A DNA stretch of 64,000 nt from Novosphingobium sp. FKTRR1 (GCF_020404405.1 NZ_JAIZDA010000002.1:124001-188000), one strand, 5' to 3'. Counted from the stretch's first letter, positions 43,457 through 53,158 are shown. Notes: a model not told the origin generated them from the letters alone. Numbers and translations are program-made.

Positions 43457-44629
43457 ATGATTGATTTTGGCGACCGGATCTCGCGCATCCGCCCGGCCCT
43501 TGCCGGCCTCCTGCCCTCATCCGGCCTGTTCCGCTCGTCCCGACGAGGGGATGAGGCAGCGCCGGTACTGGACATGGCCGAGGGGGATGGCGACAAAGCC
43601 TCTGGCAACGACCGGCCCGGCGACAAGCCCGGCCCGCGCAATCCCTGGCAACCGCAAGCGGGCGCGGGCGACAACCGTCGTCCTCCGGCGATCGAGGACA
43701 TCTTCCGCAAGCGCGGTGGCGGCGGCGGCGGTGGCGGCTTTCCCGGCGGTCCCCAGTTTCGTATACCCCAAGGGCTGGCCGGAACCTCGTGGGCCTCGCT
43801 CGCGGTCGGCGCAGTGGTGCTGCTATGGCTGGGCACGACGATGGTCCACCGCATCAGCCCGCAGGAAAAGGGTGTGGTCACCACGTTCGGCTCCTATACC
43901 CGGCTGATCGATTCAGGCATGGCCTTGACCCTGCCCTGGCCGATCCAGTCGGTCTCGACCGAGGACGTGACCTCGATCCGTCGCGAATCGATCCCCGAAG
44001 GCGATGGCGAAAAGCTGATGCTGACCGGCGATCAGAATCTGGTCGATCTGACCTATCTTGTGCGCTGGAGCATCAAGGATCTGAAGCTTTACAAGTTCCA
44101 GCTTGCCGACCCTGACCAGACCGTGCGCGAAGTGGCCGAAGCGGCGATGCGCCAGTCCATTGCCGAAGTGCAGCTGAACGATGCCATGGGTTCGGGCCGC
44201 GCCACGATCGAACAGCAAGTGCGCGAACGGATGCAGCGCGTGCTCGATGCCTATCGCGCGGGCGTGACCATTCAGGGGGTCGAAATCAAGAAGACCGATC
44301 CGCCGACCAAGGTGGTCGATGCCTTCAAGGAAGTGCTGGCCGCCCAGCAGGAAGCGCAAAGCGAGATCAACCGGGCCGAAGCCTGGGCGCAGCAGCTTAC
44401 CGCCAGCGCGCAGGGCGAAGCCGCCAGCTTCGACAAGGTCTATGCCCAGTACAAGCTGGCGCCCGAAGTGACCCGCCGCCGCATGTATTACGAAACGATG
44501 GAGCGGGTGCTGAGCCAGACCGACAAGGTGATCGTCGAGGCGCCGGGAACCGTGCCGTTCCTGCCGCTGCCGCAGATGATGCAACAGCAGGCTTCGCCGC
44601 CACCTGCCAAACCGCAGGAGGGCCGCTGA
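43457..44629 (+). CDS. hflK: HflK, FtsH protease modulator
   Basis: With HflC, forms a membrane complex that controls the FtsH protease. The 390-residue protein has a disordered Gly-rich N-terminus (GGGGGGGGFPGGP near 98-108), one membrane helix (SLAVGAVVLLWLGTTMV) and an SPFH/band 7 domain (RISPQEKGVVTTFG; AAMRQSIAEVQLNDAMGSGR; VVDAFKEVLAAQQEAQSEINRAEAWAQQL). The start is uncertain: GTG 43415, ATG 43457 (used) or ATG 43574. It precedes hflC by one base. Confidence 0.95.
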   Translation: MIDFGDRISRIRPALAGLLPSSGLFRSSRRGDEAAPVLDMAEGDGDKASGNDRPGDKPGPRNPWQPQAGAGDNRRPPAIEDIFRKRGGGGGGGGFPGGPQFRIPQGLAGTSWASLAVGAVVLLWLGTTMVHRISPQEKGVVTTFGSYTRLIDSGMALTLPWPIQSVSTEDVTSIRRESIPEGDGEKLMLTGDQNLVDLTYLVRWSIKDLKLYKFQLADPDQTVREVAEAAMRQSIAEVQLNDAMGSGRATIEQQVRERMQRVLDAYRAGVTIQGVEIKKTDPPTKVVDAFKEVLAAQQEAQSEINRAEAWAQQLTASAQGEAASFDKVYAQYKLAPEVTRRRMYYETMERVLSQTDKVIVEAPGTVPFLPLPQMMQQQASPPPAKPQEGR

Positions 44630-44630
44630 C

Positions 44631-45485
44631 ATGCCGACCGTGCTTGAGGAAATCTGGCAGCGCTACCGGCTGCTGATCGTCGCTGTCGCGGCGCTCGCGA
44701 TCGTGCTGTCGAGCTGCGTCACCGTGGTGGACGAAACCGAACAGGCGGTGATCGTGCGGCTGGGCGATCCCAACCGCGTGGTCAACCGCTTCCGCCCGAA
44801 CACCGATTTCGGCAAGACCGGGGCAGGCCTCGTCTGGCGCATCCCGTTCTTCGAACAAGTCGTCCGCATCGACAAGCGCGTGCTCGACGTGTCGCTGGAA
44901 CGCCAGCAGGTGACCAGCGCCGACCAGCGCCGGCTTGAAGTCGATGCCTTTGCCCGTTTCCGCGTGATCGACCCGGTCAAGATGTACCAGACCGCCGGGA
45001 CTGTCGACCGCGTGTCCGAACAGTTGCAGCCGATCCTCAACTCGGTGCTGCGGCAGGAACTGGGCAAGCGCACGTTCGGCTCGCTGCTGACCGCCGATCG
45101 CGGACAGGCCATGGCCAACATCCGCAGGGGGCTGGACCGCGAAGCGCGCGAATATGGCGCACAAGTGATCGACGTGCGGATCAAGCGCGCCGACCTGCCC
45201 GACGGCGCGCCGCTGGAAAGCGCGTTCACCCGCATGGCCACCGCGCGCCAGCAGGAAGCCGCGACCATCCGCGCGCAAGGCCAGAAGGCCGGGCAGATCA
45301 TCCGCGCACAGGCGCAGGCCAGCGCGTCCAAGACTTATGCCGACAGCTTCGGCAAGGATCCGCAGTTCTACGATTTCTATCGGGCGATGCAGAGCTACGA
45401 CAAGACGTTCGCGCAGAAGGGCTCGCAGACCTCGATCATCCTGTCACCCGACAACGATTACCTGCGCCAGTTCCGCGGCAAATGA
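44631..45485 (+). CDS. hflC: HflC, FtsH protease modulator
   Basis: A 284-residue partner of HflK. It has one N-terminal helix (YRLLIVAVAALAIVLSSCVTV) and a band 7 domain (DETEQAVIVRLG; RRLEVDAFARFRVIDPVKMYQ; YGAQVIDVRIKRADLPD; IIRAQAQASASKTYADSFGKDPQFYDFYRAMQSY). Starts one base after the hflK stop. Confidence 0.96.
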   Translation: MPTVLEEIWQRYRLLIVAVAALAIVLSSCVTVVDETEQAVIVRLGDPNRVVNRFRPNTDFGKTGAGLVWRIPFFEQVVRIDKRVLDVSLERQQVTSADQRRLEVDAFARFRVIDPVKMYQTAGTVDRVSEQLQPILNSVLRQELGKRTFGSLLTADRGQAMANIRRGLDREAREYGAQVIDVRIKRADLPDGAPLESAFTRMATARQQEAATIRAQGQKAGQIIRAQAQASASKTYADSFGKDPQFYDFYRAMQSYDKTFAQKGSQTSIILSPDNDYLRQFRGK

Positions 45486-45611
45486 GTATCGGCGGATGAT
45501 CCGGCAGCGCGCCATTCAAACACCATTCAGGCGCGCTGGGGTGAATCCGCCAACGGGACAGGCAGCGGTAGCGATACCGCCCACATTGTTTTGCAAAGAG
45601 GACTAGGCCAC

Positions 45612-47168
45612 GTGCGATATGCTTACGGAGTGACTTCGGCGCTGCTCCTCGCCGGCAGTGCGCTGACGCTGGTGACGGGGCTTCCCGCCGGTGCCCAGGT
45701 GGCACAAAACGAAACGGCTCAGATCCAGGCCATCGTGCCCCGCTCGGGCGCGCCCGCCAGCTTTGCCGACCTGACGCAGCAGTTGCAGCCCGCGGTGGTC
45801 AACATCTCGACCCGCCAGCGGGTCAAGGTGCAGCCGCAGAACCCCTTTGCCGGCACCCCGTTCGGCGATCTGTTCGGCGGCGGTCAGGGTGCGCCCGGCG
45901 GTCAGGGCGGCCAGACGCGTGAGGCGCAGTCGCTCGGCTCGGGCTTCGTCATCTCGGCCGACGGCTATGTCGTCACCAACAACCACGTGATCACCGCCGA
46001 CGGGCAGGGTGAGGTCGAATCGATCACCGTGACGATGACCGACGGCACCGACTATCCCGCCAAGCTGGTAGGCAAGGACGCCGCATCGGACCTTGCCGTG
46101 CTCAAGATCTCCAGCCCCAAGCCGCTGCCGTTCGTGCGCTTCGGCGATTCGAGCCACGCCCGCGTCGGCGACTGGGTCATCGCCATCGGCAACCCGTTCG
46201 GACTTGGCGGCACGGTGACGCAGGGCATCATCTCTGCGGTGTACCGCAACACCGGTTCGGGCTCGGCCTATGACCGTTACCTGCAGACCGACGCGTCGAT
46301 CAACCGGGGCAACTCGGGCGGGCCGATGTTCGACATGAAGGGCAACGTGATCGGCATCAACAACGCGATCTTCTCGCCCACCGGCGGCAGCGTCGGCATC
46401 GGCTTTGCCATCCCTGCCGAAATCGCCGCGCCGATCGTCGAAAAGCTCAAGAACGGCCAGGCCATCCAGCGCGGCTATCTGGGCGTGCGCATCCAGCCGC
46501 TGTCGGACGATCTGGCCGCCTCGCTGGGTCTTGCCAAGAAGCGTGGCGAGTTCATCCAGTCGGTCGAACCCGGTCAGGGCGCGGCCAAGGCCGGTCTGCA
46601 GCCGGGCGACGTGGTCACCCGCGTCGATGGCAAGGACGTGTCACCCGAACAGACGCTGTCGTTCCTCGTCGCCAACACCGCGCCGGGCAAGTCGATCCCG
46701 ATCGAAGTGGTCCGCGACGGCAAGCGGCTGACGCTGAACGCGCTGGTCGGCAAGCGGCCCAGCGAGGAAGAGCTGGCCAAGCAGCAGACTTTCGACCCCG
46801 ATCAGCCGGGTGATGAGGATGACAACGGCTTTGCCAAGCCGGGCGCCAACAAGCCTTCGGGCCCGATCGTGCAGCAGGCGCTGGGCGTTGCCGCGATTCC
46901 GATCACCGCGCAGATCGCCCGCCAGCTTGGCGTCAGCGAGGACATCAAGGGCGTGGTCATCACTGCCGTCGATGGTTCGGGCGATGCCGCCGCCAAGGGG
47001 CTGCAACGCGGCGACATCATCCTGTCGGCCAACTACAAGCCGGTGACCACCGCCGCCGAGCTTGAAGCCGTGGTCAAGCAGGCCAAGGCCGAAAACCGCG
47101 AAGCCGTGCTGCTGCGCATCCAGCGCCGCGGCCAGCCGCCACTTTACATGCCGGTCCGCCTGCGCTGA
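45612..47168 (+). CDS. degP: DegP/HtrA-family periplasmic serine protease
   Basis: Protease-chaperone for misfolded envelope proteins. The 518-residue protein has a signal peptide, the catalytic triad His in VTNNHVI, Asp in DAASDLAVLKI and Ser in INRGNSGGPMFD, and two PDZ domains (about 290-375 and 430-515). A Gly-rich LA-loop-like stretch (FGGGQGAPGGQGGQ) precedes the His. The start is GTG 45612, nine bases after AGAGGA. It follows hflKC, giving an envelope quality-control cluster; a terminator follows. Confidence 0.95.
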   Translation: MRYAYGVTSALLLAGSALTLVTGLPAGAQVAQNETAQIQAIVPRSGAPASFADLTQQLQPAVVNISTRQRVKVQPQNPFAGTPFGDLFGGGQGAPGGQGGQTREAQSLGSGFVISADGYVVTNNHVITADGQGEVESITVTMTDGTDYPAKLVGKDAASDLAVLKISSPKPLPFVRFGDSSHARVGDWVIAIGNPFGLGGTVTQGIISAVYRNTGSGSAYDRYLQTDASINRGNSGGPMFDMKGNVIGINNAIFSPTGGSVGIGFAIPAEIAAPIVEKLKNGQAIQRGYLGVRIQPLSDDLAASLGLAKKRGEFIQSVEPGQGAAKAGLQPGDVVTRVDGKDVSPEQTLSFLVANTAPGKSIPIEVVRDGKRLTLNALVGKRPSEEELAKQQTFDPDQPGDEDDNGFAKPGANKPSGPIVQQALGVAAIPITAQIARQLGVSEDIKGVVITAVDGSGDAAAKGLQRGDIILSANYKPVTTAAELEAVVKQAKAENREAVLLRIQRRGQPPLYMPVRLR

Positions 47169-47190
47169 GCCAGCCCGAAGCTGGCATGAC

Positions 47191-47229
47191 AAAAAGGCCG
47201 GCGCGCTCAAGGGCGTGTCGGCCTTTTTT
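47191..47229. terminator. Bidirectional terminator after degP
   Basis: Stem AAAAAGGCCGGCGCGC against GGGCGTGTCGGCCTTTTT with a few G-T pairs, T-run of six on the plus strand and five Ts on the minus strand. Confidence 0.85.
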
Positions 47230-47324
47230 GGTGGCTGGACGATGGCCCCCCGCTACCAACCCCGAACGGATCGGTTGGCCGGCGGCTAGAAAAAAGAGCG
47301 CCAGCGCCCGGACAATAAGTGACC

Positions 47325-47480
47325 CTACCCCGCCTTCTTCGCCTTGTGCGCGGCGAGCAGGCCGTCGAGTTCCTCGATCCGCAGGCGCTCGGGCGTGCCC
47401 TTGGGCAGGCCTTTGAGGCGGCAGGCAGCCCACAGGCTCTTGCGTTCGGCTTCCAGCGCCTTGAGGTACAGATCAGCCAT
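47325..47480 (-). CDS. Small conserved-looking protein of 51 residues
   Basis: MADLYLKALEAERKSLWAACR opens it and it ends IEELDGLLAAHKAKKAG. It is basic and helical. GGGAAG in the end of rsgA is the ribosome binding site, and the start is 3 bases after the rsgA stop, so it is likely coupled to rsgA. I do not recognise a family, and the function is unknown. Confidence 0.7.
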   Translation of the reverse strand: MADLYLKALEAERKSLWAACRLKGLPKGTPERLRIEELDGLLAAHKAKKAG

Positions 47481-47483
47481 CGG

Positions 47484-48509
47484 TCACTTCCCTTTTCTTG
47501 CAGCGGGGCGGGCGCGGGCGCGACGCTGAGCCAGCGCGCCGGTGTTGGTGTCATCTTCGAGCGTGAGCTTGGTCCAGCGCTGCAAGCGATCGGCCGTCAG
47601 CGTGCCGGCCGCCAGCGCATCGCGGATCGCGCAGTCCGGTTCGGCCACGTGGGTGCAGTTGGTGAACCGGCAGTCGAGCGTCAACGCCACGATGTCATCG
47701 AACACCTCGGCAAGCCCGGTCGCCGTATCGGACAACTGGAACTCGCGCATTCCCGGCGTATCCATCAGCCAGCCGCCCCGATCCAGCCGGTGCATTTCGC
47801 GCACGGTGGTGGTGTGGCGGCCCTTGCCGTCCTGTTCGCGAACGGCCTGGGTCAGGATCGAGTCCGATCCGCGCAAGGTGTTGACCAGCGTCGATTTGCC
47901 CACCCCCGACGAGCCCAGTAGCGCCACCGTCTGGCCCTTGCCGCACAGTGCCGCCAGCCGGGCGACGCTGGCGGGATCGCGCGCGTTGACGCATTCGACC
48001 TGCAGGCCGGGCTCCAGCGCCTGCGCGGCGTCGCGGAACCGTTCGGGCGTGTCGGCAAGATCGATCTTGGTCAGCACGACCACCGGCCGCACCCCCACCT
48101 CGCGCGCCAGCACCAGATAGCGCTCCAGCCGCGCCACGTTGAAATCCTGATTGCACGACGCAACGATGAACAGCGTGTCGACATTGGCCGCGACCAGTTG
48201 CAGCGCCCGGTCGTGCCCCGGCGCGCGCCGCTTGAACAGGCTGGCCCGGTCAAGAATGCGGACGGGTTCGTGGCTGGCGCGGTCGATCAGCAGCCAATCG
48301 CCGACCGTTGGGCGATCTTCCTCGCCGGTGGAGGACGCCAGATGCGAGGGCACCATGCCTTCGAGGTCAGCGCCCGCCACCGCCAGCATGCCGCGATGCA
48401 CCGCCATCACCCGGACCGGGAGGCAAGTCAGTTCGTCCTGCGCCGAAACCTGCGCGCTGAAGTGCGCGGTGTATCCAAGGTCGTCGAGGGTGGGGTGGAG
48501 CGCGTCCAT
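47484..48509 (-). CDS. rsgA: Ribosome small subunit-dependent GTPase RsgA (YjeQ)
   Basis: Circularly permuted GTPase for late 30S maturation. The 341-residue protein has an OB fold, then G4 TKIDL, G1 LGSSGVGKSTLVNTL, G3 DTPGMREF, and a zinc finger C-x4-C-x-H-x5-C (CRFTNCTHVAEPDC). The C-terminus is basic. It starts at ATG 48509, one base after the PBP stop, and is followed closely by the 51-residue gene. Confidence 0.96.
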   Translation of the reverse strand: MDALHPTLDDLGYTAHFSAQVSAQDELTCLPVRVMAVHRGMLAVAGADLEGMVPSHLASSTGEEDRPTVGDWLLIDRASHEPVRILDRASLFKRRAPGHDRALQLVAANVDTLFIVASCNQDFNVARLERYLVLAREVGVRPVVVLTKIDLADTPERFRDAAQALEPGLQVECVNARDPASVARLAALCGKGQTVALLGSSGVGKSTLVNTLRGSDSILTQAVREQDGKGRHTTTVREMHRLDRGGWLMDTPGMREFQLSDTATGLAEVFDDIVALTLDCRFTNCTHVAEPDCAIRDALAAGTLTADRLQRWTKLTLEDDTNTGALAQRRARARPAARKGK

Positions 48510-48510
48510 C

Positions 48511-50640
48511 TCAGTTCGGATGTTGCGTTGCCCCCTGCGGCCGGGTGCGCGGCGCGGGCTGGCCCTGTCGCCCTGTCGCACGGTCAAGAAAGTCGTCGTT
48601 GGCCGCAGCTGGTCCGGGCGCATTGCCCGCATCGGGCACGATCACTTCGCCGGTGACGGGATCGCGCTGCTCGGCTTGCGGCTGTGAACGCGCGCCGGGC
48701 TGAACGATATCGCCGTTGGGATCGACGAAGAAGTAGTCGTTGGGATTGGCCTGACGTGCTTCATCATCGGGTTCAAGCTGCCATTGCGGCAGTTGCAGCT
48801 GGGTATCGAACTGCTCGACCGGACGCTTGGCAGTGACCGCCTTCATGTACGTGGCAAAGGCGCGCGCAGGCGCCGTACCGCCCTGCAAGCCGGGCACGGC
48901 GTGGGCATCGTCGCGTCCCATCCACACCCCGGTGGTGATGCCGCTGGAAAAGCCGAGGAACCAGCCGTCCTTGTTCGAACTGGTGGTGCCGGTCTTGCCT
49001 GCCACCGGACGGCCGATCTGCGCGGCGCGGCCGGTGCCGATGTTGACCGCGGTCTGCATCAGGTCGGTCATCTGCGCCGCGACATATTCGGGCACCAGTT
49101 GCTGCGCCGGATCGGGCTTGTGGCTGTAGAGCACTTCGCCGTCGTTGTTGGTGATCTTGCGGATGCCATAGGGCATGACGACGCGGCCCTTGGCCTGCAC
49201 TTCGGCAAAGGCGCGGACCATGTCGATCACCCGCACATCGCTTGACCCCAGCACCATCGAGGGCAGCGTATTGATCGGCGTAGTGATGCCGAACCGCCGC
49301 GCCATGCTGGCCACGGCCGGGAAGCCGACCTCGCTGCCCAGTTGTGCGGCAACGGTGTTCTTGGAATAGGCAAAGGCGGTGCGCACGTCGATCTCGCCCG
49401 CATATGTCCCGCCCGAATTGCGCGGGCTCCAGCCCTGGATGGTCACGGGTTCGTCGCGCACTTTGTCCTCAGGCTTGTAACCCCGTTCGAGCGCGGCGAG
49501 ATAGACGAACAGCTTCCACGCCGAGCCCGGCTGGCGCACCGCATTGGTCGCACGGTTGTAGTTGCTGGTGACGTAGTCGGTGCCGCCGATCATCGCCAAT
49601 ACCGCGCCATCGCGATCGACGCTGACCAGAGCGCCTTGCGCGTCCTTGGGCACATGGGTCTGGATCGCGTCGGTGGCGGCGTGTTGCGCGGCAGGATCGA
49701 GCGTGGTCCACACCTCGATCGGCTGATCGTTGTCGGGCAGCAGCAGATCAAGCTGCGGCAGCACCCAGTCGGTGAAATAGCGCGCAGAGTTCTGGCCCTG
49801 CTCCTTCGCCAGCTTCACGCCCTTCAGATCGACCGCTGCGGCCTCGGCCGGGGTCAGCGCGCCGGCGTCCTGCATCGTTTGCACGACGACCGCGGCGCGA
49901 TCGACCGCCGCTTGCGCATCGGCGGTGGGTGAATAGTGCGACGGTGCCTTGACCAGCCCGGCGATGATCGCCGCCTCGCCCAGACTCAACTGCTCGCCCG
50001 AATGGCCGAAAAACTTGCGCGCGGCCGAATCGACGCCATAGGCGCCGCCGCCGAAATAGACCTTGTTGAGATAGAGTTCGAGGATCTGGCCCTTGCTGAA
50101 CCGGGTTTCCAGCGCCAGCGCCAGCACCGCCTCGCGGATCTTGCGGTCGAACGTGCGGCTGTTGTTGAGGAAGATGTTGCGCGCCAATTGCTGCGTGATC
50201 GTCGAGCCGCCCTGCCGCCAGTGGCCGCGTTCGAACCGCACCATGACCGAACGCGCGATGCCGATCGGGTCGACCCCCCAGTGATCGCGGAACCGCCGGT
50301 CTTCGACCGAGATCATCGCGTCCTGCATGGCGCGCGGGATGCGCTCGATCGGGATCCACTTGCCATAACTCGGCCCGAGTGTGACGATTTCCGAGCCATC
50401 GGCTGCGCGTACGACGATGGTTTGCCCGGTCTGGGTCGACTTCAGCCGTTCGAAGCCCGGCAAGGACCGTGCGGTGACCAGCACCGCCGCGCCCACGCCG
50501 AGCGCAGCCAGCAGCAGCACCGCGCCGCTCCATACCGCAATGCGGCGGAGCCAGCGGCCAAGGAACGACTGCCCTTTCGGCTCATCGCGCCTCGGTTCAT
50601 CGCGCCTGTCGGGGCGGCGGGAAGTGTCCCGTCTGGCCAT
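48511..50640 (-). CDS. Class A penicillin-binding protein (PBP1-type)
   Basis: Bifunctional peptidoglycan synthase of 709 residues. It has a cytoplasmic basic tail, one membrane helix (IAVWSGAVLLLAALGVGAAVLV), a glycosyltransferase domain (SVEDRRFRDHWGVDPIGIARS, GGSTITQQLARNIFL), and a transpeptidase with SxxK in GSAWKLF, SxN in AYSKNTVA and KTG in AGKTGTTS. A Gln/Pro-rich tail of about 60 residues follows. Could be a PBP1a-, 1b- or 1c-like form. Confidence 0.95.
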   Translation of the reverse strand: MARRDTSRRPDRRDEPRRDEPKGQSFLGRWLRRIAVWSGAVLLLAALGVGAAVLVTARSLPGFERLKSTQTGQTIVVRAADGSEIVTLGPSYGKWIPIERIPRAMQDAMISVEDRRFRDHWGVDPIGIARSVMVRFERGHWRQGGSTITQQLARNIFLNNSRTFDRKIREAVLALALETRFSKGQILELYLNKVYFGGGAYGVDSAARKFFGHSGEQLSLGEAAIIAGLVKAPSHYSPTADAQAAVDRAAVVVQTMQDAGALTPAEAAAVDLKGVKLAKEQGQNSARYFTDWVLPQLDLLLPDNDQPIEVWTTLDPAAQHAATDAIQTHVPKDAQGALVSVDRDGAVLAMIGGTDYVTSNYNRATNAVRQPGSAWKLFVYLAALERGYKPEDKVRDEPVTIQGWSPRNSGGTYAGEIDVRTAFAYSKNTVAAQLGSEVGFPAVASMARRFGITTPINTLPSMVLGSSDVRVIDMVRAFAEVQAKGRVVMPYGIRKITNNDGEVLYSHKPDPAQQLVPEYVAAQMTDLMQTAVNIGTGRAAQIGRPVAGKTGTTSSNKDGWFLGFSSGITTGVWMGRDDAHAVPGLQGGTAPARAFATYMKAVTAKRPVEQFDTQLQLPQWQLEPDDEARQANPNDYFFVDPNGDIVQPGARSQPQAEQRDPVTGEVIVPDAGNAPGPAAANDDFLDRATGRQGQPAPRTRPQGATQHPN

Positions 50641-50764
50641 CGCTGTTCAATCGTTCCCTAGTTGCGCGTGCGGCACCATGCCGCGCGGAAGCGCAGGTCG
50701 CGCCGCCCAAACGGGCCTGTGCATAGGCTATTTGGAATGGAGGGTTAACCGCGAACTTGCGCGC

Positions 50765-51163
50765 TCAATCTTTTGGGGAAAAATCGAGCGAGGCGCTGTT
50801 CATGCAATAGCGCAAACCGGTGGGCTGCGGCCCATCGGGGAACACGTGGCCCAGATGCCCGTCACACCGCGCGCAACGCGCCTCGATCCGCACCATTCCG
50901 TGCGACACGTCGCGATGTTCTTCCACCGCGTCGGCGGCCACCGGAGCGTAGAAGCTTGGCCAGCCCGAGCCGCTGTCATACTTGGTGTCAGAGGTGAACA
51001 GCGGCGCCCCGCAACCGGCGCAATGGTATTCGCCGGTCTGCTTGTTGCGTTCGTACTTGCCGGTGAAGGCTCGCTCGGTACCGGCCTGACGCAGGATCTG
51101 ATACTGCTCGGGGCTCAAACGTTCGCGCCATTCGGCATCGGTCAGGTTCAGCTTGTCGGTCAT
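50765..51163 (-). CDS. msrB: Peptide-methionine (R)-S-oxide reductase MsrB
   Basis: Repairs oxidised methionine. The 132-residue protein has two CxxC zinc motifs (CAGC and CARC) and the catalytic Cys in [11 protein letters not shown], with HVFPDG. The start is ATG 51163, after an AGGAG-type box. It follows a 70-base gap from the gene upstream. Confidence 0.96.
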   Translation of the reverse strand: MTDKLNLTDAEWRERLSPEQYQILRQAGTERAFTGKYERNKQTGEYHCAGCGAPLFTSDTKYDSGSGWPSFYAPVAADAVEEHRDVSHGMVRIEARCARCDGHLGHVFPDGPQPTGLRYCMNSASLDFSPKD

Positions 51164-51236
51164 CAGCGAGATCTCCTTGGCCGATGATATGGGAACCGGT
51201 GGCCCGGGTGCAATCACCAAGCTGGCGGCGCACTCG

Positions 51237-51932
51237 TCAATTTTGCGATTTTTCCGCAGCGGCGCCCAGCGCGGTGCAATGGTCGAAATCATAGCGGTCG
51301 AGCCCGTCGCCCGATCCTTCCTTGATATCACGGGCCAAGGCGGCCTGCGTCGCGACCAGCCCCGCATCGGCCTGCTGCGGCGTCTGCCCGGCGTCCAATG
51401 CCAAGCGCCGCGCCCGTCCGGCCAGAACCGCACCCAACTGGTCGAGCGCGCGCGCCGCAGCGGTGTCACCCTCGCTGGCGCGCACATCAGCCGCACCAAG
51501 CGTGGCAAGTGCGGCGCATTGGGCCACATCGGGCACGATCAGCGGAGCGATGGCAGCATCGAGCCGTGGCTGGCAACGGCCAAATGCGGCGACCATCGCC
51601 GCATCGGGATTGGCCGCACCCGCCTTGCGCTGGGCCAGCGCCTCGGCGGCTAGCGCGTCGCGAACCTGCTCCTGGCTTTGGCCGGTTGCCGCGACCAGAC
51701 GGTTGCCAATCAGCGCGAAATAGCGGCGACCCCGGTTGGCCATCGGCGGCAGCGCAAGCGCGCGGCGGTTACCCCGGTCCTGTTCGGCCGCGACGATGGC
51801 GATCGTGGCGGCGCAGCGCAGGTCCGCTGCGGGATCTGGCGCGGCGCCGCGCGCAGGAAGGTTGACCGGAGCTTGGGTATCGGCCGGAACGGCAAGCGCC
51901 AGCACGGCAAATGCAGACAATGTGCGAAACAT
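51237..51932 (-). CDS. Secreted protein of unknown function
   Basis: A 231-residue protein with a signal peptide ([19 protein letters not shown]), rich in Ala, with four cysteines (RCAAT, RCQPR, QCAAL, HCTAL), which could form two disulfides. It has no family I recognise. It lies upstream of msrB on the same strand and its own upstream gap to the next gene holds a terminator. Confidence 0.7.
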   Translation of the reverse strand: MFRTLSAFAVLALAVPADTQAPVNLPARGAAPDPAADLRCAATIAIVAAEQDRGNRRALALPPMANRGRRYFALIGNRLVAATGQSQEQVRDALAAEALAQRKAGAANPDAAMVAAFGRCQPRLDAAIAPLIVPDVAQCAALATLGAADVRASEGDTAAARALDQLGAVLAGRARRLALDAGQTPQQADAGLVATQAALARDIKEGSGDGLDRYDFDHCTALGAAAEKSQN

Positions 51933-52035
51933 GGAAAGTGTCTAGGCGCATGGCGCCACGCCGTCACCGTTGTTCGCGCGCACCTCTGGCAAAAAGGTGC
52001 TCCCGACAAGACCGGGGCCACAAGACCGGCGGTAC

Positions 52036-52079
52036 AAAAAATGGGCTGCAAAGGGACCAGGGAAGGCCCTTTGCAGCCC
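52036..52079 (-). terminator. Rho-independent terminator, leftward
   Basis: Perfect 13-base stem (GGGCTGCAAAGGG at 52043-52055 with its complement at 52067-52079), 11-base loop, and six Ts on the minus strand (52041-52036). It lies 75 bases past the CC_3452-like gene. Confidence 0.92.
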
Positions 52080-52153
52080 GTTCAGTCGCAGCGTAGCCTG
52101 GAGTGCAGGGTCGTGGCGTCAGGGCTTACGCTGGAAAAAAACCGCGTACGGCA

Positions 52154-52501
52154 TCAACCCTTGGTGCCGTTGCAGCGGGCAAGGTCTTCAGCCGCAATAT
52201 CGCCCTGCGGCGTGGCGAAGTGCGTCACCGGGCCCAGCGAGCGGACCAGCCGCGCACAGACCACCGCCGGGCGCGAGGTACCGCGCGGGGCGGTGCATTC
52301 GGCACCGGCGCAATGCCACAGCAGTTCGTCATGAATCACCGTCTTGGGTGCAGCCAGCGGGGTCGCGAGCGCGGCGGTGTAATAGCTGGTACCTTCGGCA
52401 TGGACTGGCATGGCGGTCATGGCAAAGCCGGTGGCCGACAGCACAAGCGCCAAGGCAGCAGGCAGGATCTGGCGCAGCGCGCCGGTTTGATTGACGTTCA
52501 T
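52154..52501 (-). CDS. CC_3452-like secreted protein
   Basis: A 115-residue protein with a signal peptide (QILPAALALVLSATGFAMTAMPVHA) and the family-like body SYYTAALATPLAAPKTVIHDELLWHCAGAEC, ending AEDLARCNGTKG. Cys residues are in pairs (WHCAGAEC; VVCARLV; RCNG). Unknown function. It is divergent from the HxlR gene across a region with palindromes, so it is a likely target of that regulator. Confidence 0.75.
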   Translation of the reverse strand: MNVNQTGALRQILPAALALVLSATGFAMTAMPVHAEGTSYYTAALATPLAAPKTVIHDELLWHCAGAECTAPRGTSRPAVVCARLVRSLGPVTHFATPQGDIAAEDLARCNGTKG

Positions 52502-52593
52502 GGTACTTCCCCTGTGCAAGCAACACGAAATCAGACATGGGTGGAAGCCCGAAGACATTCCTGGAGAGGATGCGATTTCCGTTGCGAATCGAT

Positions 52594-52622
52594 ACCTATC
52601 CGATTAGGTTGCAGGTTGCAAC
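52594..52622. promoter_or_regulatory. Candidate HxlR operator, palindromes
   Basis: ACCTA-TCCGAT-TAGGT (52594-52609) overlaps GTTGCA-GGT-TGCAAC (52608-52622), both perfect inverted repeats, 45 to 73 bases before the hxlR-type start and in the divergent promoter region. Further GTTGC half-sites lie at 52581 and, inverted, at 52643. Confidence 0.6.
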
Positions 52623-52666
52623 TAGAAACTTACATTGTCCTCGCAACTGGAGTACGGTGACGCACC

Positions 52667-53158
52667 ATGAACAAGATGCACGAACCGCTCGCGGAAATCG
52701 CCCAATGCGGGCTCCCTCTGGCGCTTGAGGCAATGGGTGAGCGCTGGTCGTTCATGATCTTACGCGCCTCGTTCAATGGCGTTCGCCATTTCGAGGACTT
52801 CCTCGACGTGCTGGGCATCGCCCGCAACATCTTGTCCAACCGCCTGTCGCGGCTGGTCGAGGCGGGCATCCTCAAGCGCGAACATTGCGCCGATGATCGT
52901 CGGCGCATCGAATATCGGTTGACTCCCAAAGGCTTCGATCTGCTGCCGGCGATGCTGGCGCTGCGCCAATGGGGCGAAAAATGGGCGCTGGGAGTGCCGG
53001 CCAATCCGGTGCTGTGCGACACGCGCGACAACCGCCCGATCGCGCCGATCACCATCCGCGCGCACGATGATCGGGTGTTGGGCTCGCAGGATCTGACCTG
53101 GCGCGATCTGGGTGATGTAACCCCGGCCAGCGCCGAATCCGTGCGACTGGTGCGCTGA
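52667..53158 (+). CDS. HxlR-family transcriptional regulator
   Basis: A 163-residue winged helix regulator. The HTH reads ALEAMGERWSFMILRASFNGVRHFEDFLDVLGIARNILSNRLSRLVEAGILKRE with the wing DDRRRIEYRLTPKG. An N-terminal Cys (AQCGLPLALEAM, near 14) sits where redox-sensing HxlR proteins carry theirs. It is divergent from a CC_3452-like gene. Ligand and targets are unknown. Confidence 0.93.
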   Translation: MNKMHEPLAEIAQCGLPLALEAMGERWSFMILRASFNGVRHFEDFLDVLGIARNILSNRLSRLVEAGILKREHCADDRRRIEYRLTPKGFDLLPAMLALRQWGEKWALGVPANPVLCDTRDNRPIAPITIRAHDDRVLGSQDLTWRDLGDVTPASAESVRLVR

